From NCBI GenBank assembly GCA_000431515.1, contig HF991350.1, positions 36,964 to 45,333 on the forward strand: 8,370 bases of DNA, read 5' to 3'. The notes beneath the pieces are model-generated. The model did no database searches, was not told where the DNA came from, and saw nothing but the letters and a program-made list of their open reading frames with translations. Position numbers and translations under genes: made by a program. Each line of letters opens with the position of its first letter. Position 1 is the stretch's first letter. Shown one piece after another: positions 1 through 7,400 of this stretch. This stretch comes from Clostridium sp. CAG:632. Its GTDB lineage: Bacteria > Bacillota > Clostridia > Lachnospirales > Lachnospiraceae.

Positions 1-103
1 TACGCCACCCGCCGGCAGCTGCTGCGGTTCCCCACAGCAGCATTACCAGCGGCATAATATGACACAGGAATCTATTCAGTTTTCTCTTTCTGCTTTTTCC
101 CAT
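1..103 (-). CDS. Start of a secreted or membrane-anchored protein, cut by the window edge
   Basis: An ATG at 103-101 opens a frame with no stop for the 34 codons left in the window. The peptide begins MGKSRKRKLNRF and continues into the hydrophobic stretch HIMPLVMLLWGTAAAAGGW. This is the classic layout of a Sec signal peptide or N-terminal membrane anchor: a strongly basic n-region (K3, R5, K6, R7, K8, R11), a hydrophobic core, then a small-residue AAAA segment that could hold a signal peptidase I site. AAAGGT at 117-112 lies 8 nt before the ATG and is a plausible ribosome site. The gene begins 41 nt after the gatB stop on the same strand with no terminator between, so it may be read through from the gat operon. 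The mature protein is outside the window, so its function cannot be named. Opposite-strand coding over 59-103 is not convincing. Confidence 0.62.
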   Translation of the reverse strand, partial: MGKSRKRKLNRFLCHIMPLVMLLWGTAAAAGGWR

Positions 104-111
104 ATATCCAG

Positions 112-117
112 ACCTTT
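112..117 (-). promoter_or_regulatory. Ribosome binding site of the left-edge gene
   Basis: On the minus strand this reads AAAGGT, 8 nt upstream of the ATG at 103-101. It is weaker than the AGGAGG sites of gatA and gatC. It is the main translational support for choosing this start for the truncated secreted protein. Confidence 0.45.
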
Positions 118-144
118 ATATCTCTACATTTCTTTGGTCTCTTA

Positions 145-1575
145 TTACAATAATTCCTTCAGCATCTTATTTATCATGCCCGGATCAGCCTTGCCCTTCA
201 TGGCTTTCATCGTCTGTCCAACCAGGAATCCGATTGCTTTTTCTTTACCGTTTCTATAATCCTCTACAGACTGCGGATTGGATGCTATCACTTCCTCGAC
301 AACCTTCTTCAGTGCACCTTCATCATTTACGGTCTTTAAACCATGCTCTTCTACATATGCCTTTGGATCAATGTTTTCTGAGAATACTTTCTCGAATACT
401 TCCTTGGCAACAGTACCGTTAATCTCTCTTGCTTCTACCATCTGAATCAATGCGGCCAGATGTGCAGCGGAGAACCGAATCTCATCTGCCTCCATCTCAT
501 GCTCCTTTAACAGCCGCATGGTCTCTACCATTAACCAGTTGGATACCTTCTTCGGTGCCGCACCAAGTGCGATCGTCTCCTCAAACAGATCTGCCATCTT
601 TTTGGAAGACGTAATGATGTCAATATCATATTCCGGAATATCGTACTCTTCCTTGTATCTCTGCTGCTTCTCTGTTCTGAGCTCCGGCTGCTTCGCACGG
701 ATCTCTTCCATCCACTCATCACTGATTATGATCGGTACCAGATCCGGATCCGGGAAATACCGGTAATCCTGTGCATCCTCCTTAGAACGCATTGCATAGG
801 AATATCCCTTTGTATCATCCCAGCGACGGGTCTCCTGAACAACCGCCTTGCCTTCTTCGATCAGATCGATCTGACGCTCCTGCTCATTTTCAATCGCTCT
901 TGCAATCGCCTTGAATGAATTCAGGTTCTTCATCTCGGTACGGGTACCATACTGTTCTGCACCGACCTCCCGCACGGACAGATTCACATCTGCACGCATG
1001 GAGCCCTCGTTCAGCTTACAATCAGATGCTCCCAGATACTGAATGATCATTCTCAGTTTATCCAGGTATGCGATTACCTCCTCTGCCGAACGCATATCCG
1101 GCTCGGATACGATCTCGATCAAAGGTACACCGGAACGGTTAAAGTCAACCAAAGAGGTGTCATCATATGGATCATGTACCAGTTTTCCTGCATCCTCTTC
1201 CATATGAATCTCATGGATTCCTACGTATTTCTTATTTCCGTTTACCTCTATCTCTACCTTGCCGTTTCTGCAGATCGGATAATACAGCTGAGAAATCTGA
1301 TAATTCTGCGGATTATCCGGATAAAAATAATTCTTTCGGTCAAATTTGCAATTTTTTGTAATTGTACAGTTCGTAGCCAGACCTACTGCAATCGCTTTCT
1401 CCACAACTGCTTTATTCAATACCGGAAGGGATCCCGGCATACCGGTACATACCGGACAGGTGTGTGTATTCGGAGCGCCTCCAAATGCCGTACTGCATCC
1501 ACAGAAAATCTTTGTCTTTGTTGCCAGTTCAACATGAACCTCCAGTCCAATGACTGTCTCATATGCCTTACTCAT
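145..1575 (-). CDS. gatB: Aspartyl/glutamyl-tRNA amidotransferase subunit B
   Basis: GatB is the tRNA-binding and kinase subunit of the cytoplasmic GatCAB complex. It phosphorylates the side chain of Glu mischarged on tRNA(Gln), or Asp on tRNA(Asn), using ATP, and then accepts ammonia from GatA to form the amide. The product is 476 aa, the usual family length. Visible signatures are GLEVHVEL at 10-17; a CxC-x12-CxxC cysteine set (C25, C27, C40, C43) that binds zinc in many GatB proteins; YFYPDNPQNYQISQ at 83-96; DFNRSGVPLIEIVSEPD at 144-160; and EGSMRADVNLSVR at 190-202. The C-terminal part from about 330 to 476 is the helical plus YqeY-like region that contacts the tRNA elbow, ending in FLVGQTMKAMKGKADPGMINK. 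The ATG lies 1 nt after the gatA stop, and its AAAGGGGG ribosome site is inside the gatA end, which suggests translational coupling. No frameshift or missing motif was seen. Confidence 0.98.
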   Translation of the reverse strand: MSKAYETVIGLEVHVELATKTKIFCGCSTAFGGAPNTHTCPVCTGMPGSLPVLNKAVVEKAIAVGLATNCTITKNCKFDRKNYFYPDNPQNYQISQLYYPICRNGKVEIEVNGNKKYVGIHEIHMEEDAGKLVHDPYDDTSLVDFNRSGVPLIEIVSEPDMRSAEEVIAYLDKLRMIIQYLGASDCKLNEGSMRADVNLSVREVGAEQYGTRTEMKNLNSFKAIARAIENEQERQIDLIEEGKAVVQETRRWDDTKGYSYAMRSKEDAQDYRYFPDPDLVPIIISDEWMEEIRAKQPELRTEKQQRYKEEYDIPEYDIDIITSSKKMADLFEETIALGAAPKKVSNWLMVETMRLLKEHEMEADEIRFSAAHLAALIQMVEAREINGTVAKEVFEKVFSENIDPKAYVEEHGLKTVNDEGALKKVVEEVIASNPQSVEDYRNGKEKAIGFLVGQTMKAMKGKADPGMINKMLKELL

Positions 1576-1576
1576 T

Positions 1577-3049
1577 TTAAAGCCCCCTTTCTGTCAGTGC
1601 TGTCGGTCTCTTATAGCCTCTGCTCTGTTCAAAAGCATAAGCGGCACGAATAATAGTCTTCTCATCAAAAGGCTTCGCCAGAAGCTGCATACCTACCGGC
1701 ATTCCATCCCGGTCAAATCCGCATGGAAGAGAAATACCCGGAAGTCCCGCCAGATTCACAGATACGGTATAAATATCACCCAGATACATCTTTAACGGAT
1801 CCGATAAACTCTCTCCGATCTTCAATGCAGTTGTCGGAGCTACCGGTCCGAGGATCACATCATATTTCTCAAATGCCTTGTCAAACGCCTGCTTGATCAA
1901 TGCTTTGGTTCGCAGTGCCTTAATATAATAAGCATCGTAATATCCGGAGCTTAATACAAAGGAACCTAACATGATTCTCCGTTTTACTTCCGGTCCGAAT
2001 CCTTCGGAACGTGTCTTCTTATACATATTGTGAAGATCTGTATATTCTGCTGTCCGGTATCCGTATTTTACACCGTCAAACCGCTCCAGATTGGAGCTCG
2101 CTTCTGCGGAAGCGATAATATAATATGCAGGAATCGCATACTCTACCAGACTCAGGTCAAACTCTTCAACGATGGCACCCTTTTCCTCCAGTGTCTTGGC
2201 TGCTGCCAGAACCTGCTCCTTTACATCCGGATCAATGCCTTCGCCAAAATAATCCCTTGGAATACCGATTTTCATTCCTTTTACATCATCAACCAGTGCA
2301 GATGTAAAGTCTGTATCTGCACGATCTACCGAAGTAGAATCCTTACTGTCATGGGTACTGATGATCTCAAGCACTGTCGCACAGTCCGTTACATCCTTTG
2401 CCAGTGGTCCGATCTGATCTAAGGATGAACCATATGCGATCAGTCCATATCTGGATACCCTTCCATAAGTAGGCTTAATTCCGGTCACACCACAGAAGGC
2501 TGCCGGCTGCCGAATGGAACCGCCGGTATCCGATCCCAGTGCATATGGTACTTCCTCTGCCGCTACTGCTGCTGCCGATCCGCCGGAAGATCCTCCCGGA
2601 ACCCGGTTCGTATCCCACGGATTCTTTGTTGCACCATAATAAGAGGTCTCTGTCGTAGAGCCCATGGCGAACTCATCCATGTTGGTCTTACCTACGATCA
2701 CAGCTCCGGCCTTCTGAAGCTGAATCACTGCCTCTGCTGTAAAAGTCGGCTTAAAGTTACTCAAAATCTTTGAACTGCAGGTCGTCAGCATACCATTGAT
2801 ACACATATTGTCCTTAATGGCTACCGGAACACCGGCTAACGGTCCGCTCAGTTCTCCTGCATCTATCTTCTTCTGTACCTCTTCTGCCTGTGCCAGTGCA
2901 GCTTCCCGGTCAATGGTAACAAAGCTGTTATACTCTTTCTCCAGCTGTTCCATCCGATCCAGCGCTGCCTTTGTTGCCTCTACGGATGTCACCTCACCGG
3001 ACGCAATCTTTTTTCCCAGCTCAACCGCTGTCAAACTCATTAAATCCAT
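1577..3049 (-). CDS. gatA: Aspartyl/glutamyl-tRNA amidotransferase subunit A (glutamine amidase)
   Basis: GatA is the glutaminase subunit of GatCAB. It hydrolyses glutamine and channels ammonia to GatB for transamidation of Glu-tRNA(Gln) or Asp-tRNA(Asn). The 490-aa product belongs to the amidase-signature family. The Ser-cisSer-Lys triad is intact: K79 in PVAIKDNM, nucleophile-side S154 in PGGSSGGSAAAVAA, and S178 in LGSDTGGSIRQPAAFCG. These fall at the same numbers as in the well-studied Staphylococcus aureus enzyme, from memory of that structure. The typical GIKPTYGRVSRYGL segment follows at 190-203. Start: ATG at 3049-3047 has AAGGAGG 7 nt upstream, while the next in-frame Met (M4) would be 16 nt away. 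The gene lies 12 nt after gatC and 1 nt before gatB. It is a complete housekeeping gene with nothing unusual in its length or motifs. Confidence 0.98.
   Translation of the reverse strand: MDLMSLTAVELGKKIASGEVTSVEATKAALDRMEQLEKEYNSFVTIDREAALAQAEEVQKKIDAGELSGPLAGVPVAIKDNMCINGMLTTCSSKILSNFKPTFTAEAVIQLQKAGAVIVGKTNMDEFAMGSTTETSYYGATKNPWDTNRVPGGSSGGSAAAVAAEEVPYALGSDTGGSIRQPAAFCGVTGIKPTYGRVSRYGLIAYGSSLDQIGPLAKDVTDCATVLEIISTHDSKDSTSVDRADTDFTSALVDDVKGMKIGIPRDYFGEGIDPDVKEQVLAAAKTLEEKGAIVEEFDLSLVEYAIPAYYIIASAEASSNLERFDGVKYGYRTAEYTDLHNMYKKTRSEGFGPEVKRRIMLGSFVLSSGYYDAYYIKALRTKALIKQAFDKAFEKYDVILGPVAPTTALKIGESLSDPLKMYLGDIYTVSVNLAGLPGISLPCGFDRDGMPVGMQLLAKPFDEKTIIRAAYAFEQSRGYKRPTALTERGL
1583..1590 (-). promoter_or_regulatory. 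gatB ribosome binding site inside the end of gatA
   Basis: On the minus strand this reads AAAGGGGG, 7 nt before the gatB ATG and upstream of the gatA TAA at 1579-1577. The site is therefore covered by ribosomes finishing gatA, an arrangement that commonly couples translation and helps keep the two subunits equimolar. Confidence 0.6.
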
Positions 3050-3056
3050 GTCACTG

Positions 3057-3063
3057 CCTCCTT
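3057..3063 (-). promoter_or_regulatory. gatA ribosome binding site overlapping the gatC stop
   Basis: On the minus strand this reads AAGGAGG, a near-perfect anti-16S match 7 nt before the gatA ATG. Its first two bases are shared with the TAA stop of gatC (3064-3062), so termination on gatC and initiation on gatA occur at practically the same place. This supports the chosen gatA start. Confidence 0.75.
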
Positions 3064-3349
3064 AGTCAAATGTCTTCGGAACCTGATAGCATCCGTCTTT
3101 GCTCTCCGGTGCATTCAGAATCATATTATCTCTGTCATCGCCATTCGTTACAATATCTTCCCGAAATACATTATGCACATCAAAGGTATGACTCATCGGT
3201 TCTACGCCGTCTGTATCCAGTTCATTCAGTTTTCCTACATATGCCAGCATATCACTCATATCTTTCTTCGCCTGTTCTTTCTCTTCCTCTGAAAGCTCCA
3301 GCTTTGCTAATATGCCAACATATTCAATGGTTTCATCCGTAATTGTCAT
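3062..3349 (-). CDS. gatC: Aspartyl/glutamyl-tRNA amidotransferase subunit C
   Basis: GatC is the small structural subunit that wraps around the GatA-GatB interface and stabilises GatA in the tRNA-dependent amidotransferase. The 95-aa length is typical. Family features are the N-terminal helical region with YVGILAKLELSEEEKE (residues 10-25), the second helix around DMSDMLAYVGKLNELDTDGVEP (30-51), and the extended C-terminal part containing VFREDIV and ending in the usual QVPKTFD. The ATG at 3349-3347 has AAGGAGG 8 nt upstream, which fixes the start. It is the first gat gene, 35 nt after the DUF368 gene, and is followed by gatA after 12 nt. The order gatC-gatA-gatB is the common Firmicute arrangement. 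All three subunits are present and intact, so this is a complete transamidation operon. Confidence 0.96.
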   Translation of the reverse strand: MTITDETIEYVGILAKLELSEEEKEQAKKDMSDMLAYVGKLNELDTDGVEPMSHTFDVHNVFREDIVTNGDDRDNMILNAPESKDGCYQVPKTFD

Positions 3350-3357
3350 TTCATCAG

Positions 3358-3364
3358 CCTCCTT
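3358..3364 (-). promoter_or_regulatory. gatC ribosome binding site
   Basis: On the minus strand this reads AAGGAGG, 8 nt before the gatC ATG, within the 35-nt gap after the DUF368 gene. No promoter or terminator fits convincingly in so short a gap, so gatC is probably transcribed from upstream. Confidence 0.7.
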
Positions 3365-3384
3365 ATGGTGATTTCATTTATCAT

Positions 3385-4323
3385 TTACTTCTGTTCTTCT
3401 ACCTGTTTTGCGGCATCCTTTTCAGCTTCTCTTTTCTCAAACGCACCTTTCAATGCCTGTAATCCAAAAATAATAATACCACCTGCCACAAAATATACAA
3501 ATCCAAACGTCTTCCATGATAACGGATCTACCGGTTCACTGATAGAGGTCGGTCCCATCACGATCGCATACAGAGAGCCGATCATCATGCCCAGTATAAA
3601 ATACATCATGGCACTTCTGTGTTTCTCCAGTCCACGTTTTAACAGCTTCACAATTGTAAAAATGCCAACTGCAACACCGGCAGCGAATATAATTACAATC
3701 GGAAGATAAGAAAAATCTCCTTTTATCACACCTGTCAGCAATCCCTTTAACGCACCGAGAATTGCCTGATAGATACCGAATACCAGAAGCAGGGTAGAAC
3801 CGGAGATTCCCGGTAATACCATGGCAGAAATTGCACACATGGCGGCAAAAAATACATATATACACAGTCCAAAATTCAATCCGGAAATACTCAGATTCAC
3901 ATTTCCCTTTAATATACCATTCTGTGCCAGATACGTGATTGCTACCAGCAGCAGGATCCCAAGAACCGTAAATACAAGATTCTTGTACTTGCCCTTCAGT
4001 GTTTCTTTTTCTTCCATAATAATTAACGGAATCGAGAACAATACAAATCCAATAAATAAAGAACTGATTGCATAAATATGTTTTTCGAAGATGCTTGTGA
4101 TCACCATGGCAGCTCCGGCCATACCGATAATCCAGCCACTGCCGAGCTTTAACAGAAAGAGGAAAGCTGCCTTCTGTTTCTCCTTATCCTTGCTCACAAT
4201 ATTATTCAGCGAATTAATGAAATCATCATACAATCCCAGAATAAATGCTATGGTTCCTCCCGACACCCCAGGCACACTGTCTGCAAGCGCCATCAAAAAG
4301 CCACCTAAAATCTTCATTATCAT
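3385..4323 (-). CDS. DUF368 family membrane protein (PopT-type undecaprenyl phosphate translocase)
   Basis: The 312-aa protein is highly hydrophobic, with roughly eight or nine membrane segments or re-entrant loops by eye (about 9-35, 54-76, 84-104, 116-135, 150-170, 172-195, 205-227, 238-258, 272-292) and a charged cytoplasmic-looking tail (295-312, Glu/Lys rich). The family signature is duplicated: PGVSGGTIAFILGLYD begins at residue 18 and PGISGSTLLLVFGIYQ at residue 171. This indicates two homologous halves, probably in inverted orientation. Members named PopT were shown in 2023 to return undecaprenyl phosphate across the cytoplasmic membrane for peptidoglycan and other wall polymers. Assigning that substrate here is by family, not from this sequence. 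Start: ATG at 4323-4321 has AAAGGGA 7 nt upstream, while the next Met (residue 3) is worse placed. It sits 97 nt after a wall-anchored protein gene and 35 nt before gatC, probably sharing a transcript with the gat genes. Confidence 0.9.
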   Translation of the reverse strand: MIMKILGGFLMALADSVPGVSGGTIAFILGLYDDFINSLNNIVSKDKEKQKAAFLFLLKLGSGWIIGMAGAAMVITSIFEKHIYAISSLFIGFVLFSIPLIIMEEKETLKGKYKNLVFTVLGILLLVAITYLAQNGILKGNVNLSISGLNFGLCIYVFFAAMCAISAMVLPGISGSTLLLVFGIYQAILGALKGLLTGVIKGDFSYLPIVIIFAAGVAVGIFTIVKLLKRGLEKHRSAMMYFILGMMIGSLYAIVMGPTSISEPVDPLSWKTFGFVYFVAGGIIIFGLQALKGAFEKREAEKDAAKQVEEQK

Positions 4324-4348
4324 TGCTTAGTCCCTTTCTGAAATCACT

Positions 4349-4380
4349 TATTATTTAAATACTCTTTCCTATAAATAATA
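4349..4380. repeat. 9-bp perfect inverted repeat, possible operator
   Basis: TATTATTTA at 4349-4357 is matched by its exact reverse complement TAAATAATA at 4372-4380, with a 14-bp spacer. A 10-bp palindrome, TATTTAAATA (4352-4361), overlaps the first arm. The dyad lies upstream of the DUF368-gatCAB unit and overlaps the promoter-like element. Its arms are entirely A and T in an AT-rich gap, so a chance match is a real possibility. A regulator site is an inference only. Confidence 0.35.
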
Positions 4381-4384
4381 CCAA
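4356..4384 (-). promoter_or_regulatory. Weak sigma-A-like promoter candidate for DUF368-gatCAB
   Basis: On the minus strand, TTGGTA (4384-4379, four matches to TTGACA) is followed after 17 nt by TATTTA (4361-4356, a poor match to TATAAT). Spacing is ideal but the -10 is weak. It lies 32-61 nt before the DUF368 ATG, in the only gap large enough to hold a promoter for this unit. Low confidence: AT-rich DNA often gives such matches. Confidence 0.22.
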
Positions 4385-4419
4385 TCATGAGAAATGCTAT
4401 CACGCAATGGTAAAGTCTG

Positions 4420-7400
4420 TCAAGGTCTTTTCTTATTTCTCTTTCTTCTCAGGATACCGCTTCCGTTTATGAATATAAATGTCAGAATACTGGTCATAAG
4501 AAGCAGCAGTCCGGCGAGCATTGAAACAGAATCTCCGGTAATCGGAACCGGAAGCTCCTGCTCCTTTTTATTCACAATATTCAGTTCTATTATCTGATCG
4601 TCTTTTGCTTCTACCGCAAATTCATACTTTAGCTCTTCATCAAACAAATACCCCAGTATGCCTTTTATTTCCTTAAAATAATACCTTCCATACGGGAGCT
4701 GTTCGATTTCAATTCTGCCGTCTTTACCGGTCACATATTCTCCGACCTTCTTTCCATCCCGGAACAGAGCAAATGTAACTCCCTGCAGCTTCTTATCATC
4801 ATCTCCTTTCTTATTTAGAATAATCCGTGCCTTGTATAGCCGGTTCATCAGCGGCTGTTCCTTATTCACCTCTATTTTCCATCCGGTTTCTGTCTGGTCC
4901 GGCGGATACGTAAGTTCAAAATCATAGCTGTTCTCCTCTAATATATAACCATCTATGGTTTTTAATTCCTTCCAATAGTAGTTGCCGGCCGGCAATGCTT
5001 CCCGGATGCTGCAACAGCCCTCCCGATCCGTCATGCCGATGCCAACCAGGGAATCTTTTTTCACTACCTCTTCTCCTTGTGCATTCAAGACCTCCTCTGC
5101 CGCATATACACCAAACCAGACACCTGCAAGCCCTGCCGGTTCAAAGGTCCACGTGCCATCCTCCAACGGCACCGCCGACTCGCCCTGCTTATACAGCAGA
5201 ATTTCCGCATCCATCACCTGATTTTCTACTTTGATGATTTCCGTCACATAACCTGCAGCGTCCTCATCATAGATCATCTCACACGGATATTTATCCTTAC
5301 TCATAACAACCCCTGCCGGAGCTGCCGTTTCCATCATATAGTATTTCTTATTTCCGGTCAGATCCAGCTCCGGCGAATAAGTAACTGCCCCCGAGCCGGT
5401 CACAAAGGAACATACCTCCCTGTCTGTTCCATCTTCATAGATCGTAAATGTAATCCCCTCCATCGGACGTTGTTCGTATTGCAGATGCCATACAATTCCA
5501 AACTCGGTCTCCTCCTGTTCAGCTCCGACAAGCACCGGTCCGGTTTTTGCAACAGCTGCCCGACCGGTCATCTTCCGATCCACCATTGTAATTGTCTGCA
5601 CCGGTTCTGCATTAACCGTAAACGGTATCGGATCTGCAATCGCATATCCATTCGGTGCCTCAAGCTCCACCAGAAAATAGTTTCCTCTCGGAACATACTC
5701 CCATATCTGCTTCGTCTCTGTTGTTGTCCATCGGGCTTCTACCGGTTCCGGTTGCGCCTCTTCCGGTTGTGTTTCTCCCGGCTGCAATTCCTCTCTTTCT
5801 CTCTCCTGCTGTGCCTGTTGCCGGATCTCCGTCTGTCCTACAAGTTTTAATATCTCATAGTGCCCATCTGCATCTACTGCCGGCCGCTTTCCATCAGTAT
5901 CGGCATAGGCGATTGCAAGTGTTGCACCGTATAATGGCTCTCCTGCTTCATCTACCTTCTCTACCTGAATCCGATATGGCATATCCTCCACCCGGATGAT
6001 CTGAACCACTCTACCATCCTCTGCTTCAGTTTCTCCCCTGTGCCACTCACCGGCAGGCATGCGATCTGCAGACAGCTCTCGATATTCCAGATATCCATCC
6101 AGTACCCGGATTTCCACTTCTTTCATCTCATAATATTCTGGGGCCGCAACCTCCTCCAACCGGTAATGTCCCTGGCTGATCCGACTGTCGAACCGAATGC
6201 ATCCGGATTCATCTGTCGCAAATCGATCTCTCACTTTACCATCCACTGACAGACTCACATACTGCTTCTGCTCCAGATCATAGATTCGGAACTCTACCCT
6301 TCCATTGATTTTCTTTCCGGTCGTCTGATCCAGCTTCTGAATTTTCAAATATTCTCCCGCAAATTCATCCGTCAGTGTTACTGTTTCCCTGGACTTATTA
6401 CTCCCTGTGCCATCCGTTACCGGAAGGGATATCTCATATGGTCTGATCGCACGATATACATTACCATCTCCCCGGTTTCCAATCGTCAGTTCCACTACCA
6501 GATAATCTCCCGGATAGCAGTCCTTAAATATCGCCTTTCCGTCTTTTCCTGTAACTGCTGTATAATATGGCTCCACATCCTCTAATACAGTTCCTTCCGT
6601 AATAGCCTTACCGTCTGCACCATAAGCAAGCTTCAGCCTCAGATCACCTGCCTCATCCGTTTCCAGCCTTTCCGAATCCAGCTCCGATTTCAGATATAGT
6701 GCAAATACGCATCCGGCCAGCGGTGTCGGTTCTGTAACACCAGTATTATCCTCTTCTGTTATTTTTTTTATCTCATAATCAGTCAATATTGGTATTTCTC
6801 TGCTCTCAACCTTTACAACCGGCTTCACATCAGCAATTAATTCCGGTGTGATTTCAACCGGATAAATATTCTGATCCAACTGATATCCGGGAGATGGTAT
6901 TTCCTCCTTCACATAGTAAACCCCTTTCGGCAATCCTTCTATACATCCATAGCCGGCTTCATCTGTTATGATCTCTCCTCCATCTATCCGTTTTAATTCA
7001 GAAGACCCCGGTGTCTTTTCCACGTAAATTCCGTATTTTGCGCCCTTCAGGGTTGCATCCGCAGTCCGCTCTCCACCGGCCGCATCTGTCTTATAAAGCT
7101 CAATGATCCCGGATTTCTCCACTTCCCGGGAATTGACCAGGGCATAATAAATTCCGTTTGGCAGTTTTCCGGTCGTTGATCTGCGATAAATCTGCCGATC
7201 CAGCAGCCAGCCCTTTGGGGCTTTGGTTTCCACAATATAATAAGTACCTTTGGGCAATTCTTCCGATTCCCCATAAACACTATAAGCAGACAGGTCCGGT
7301 CCTCCCAGTATCGTACTGCCATTCGTCCGATCAGTAATGATCGTCGTTATCCGGTTATCTTCATAGGCACTACCATCATCATAGGCTTTTACCTGTGCCT

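Larger units (their letters stand above)
4324..4419. other. AT-rich intergenic region between the surface protein and DUF368 genes
   Basis: This 96-nt gap contains the DUF368 ribosome site (minus-strand AAAGGGA, near 4331-4337), a 9-bp inverted repeat and a weak promoter-like pair, both listed separately. I looked for a GC-rich hairpin followed by a T-run on the minus strand and found none, so the end of the surface-protein transcript is not marked by an obvious intrinsic terminator. No small ORF or RNA gene is supported here. Confidence 0.6.

Noticed and set aside
110..140. AGACC/GGTCT inverted repeat after gatB as a terminator
   Set aside because: The stem is only 5 bp with a 21-nt loop and no T-run follows on the minus strand, so it is not a credible intrinsic terminator.
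1174..1653. Plus-strand open frame spanning the gatA/gatB junction
   Set aside because: It is antisense to two intact conserved genes, has no family resemblance and no sensible context.
4385..4419. Terminator for the surface-protein gene
   Set aside because: The short pairings around CCATTG and GATTGG are interrupted after three base pairs, and there is no GC-rich stem with a T-tract.
5077..5850. Long plus-strand open frame (257 codons) opposite the surface protein
   Set aside because: It is antisense to a strongly supported domain array. Its translation is Cys, His and Arg rich with no recognisable domain, as expected for a shadow frame.
7047..7322. Minus-strand frame of 91 codons in another frame within the surface protein
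   Set aside because: It overlaps D3/D4 of the main frame, which is continuous and in register here. Its sequence is a frame-shifted copy of the same DNA, not evidence of a frameshift.
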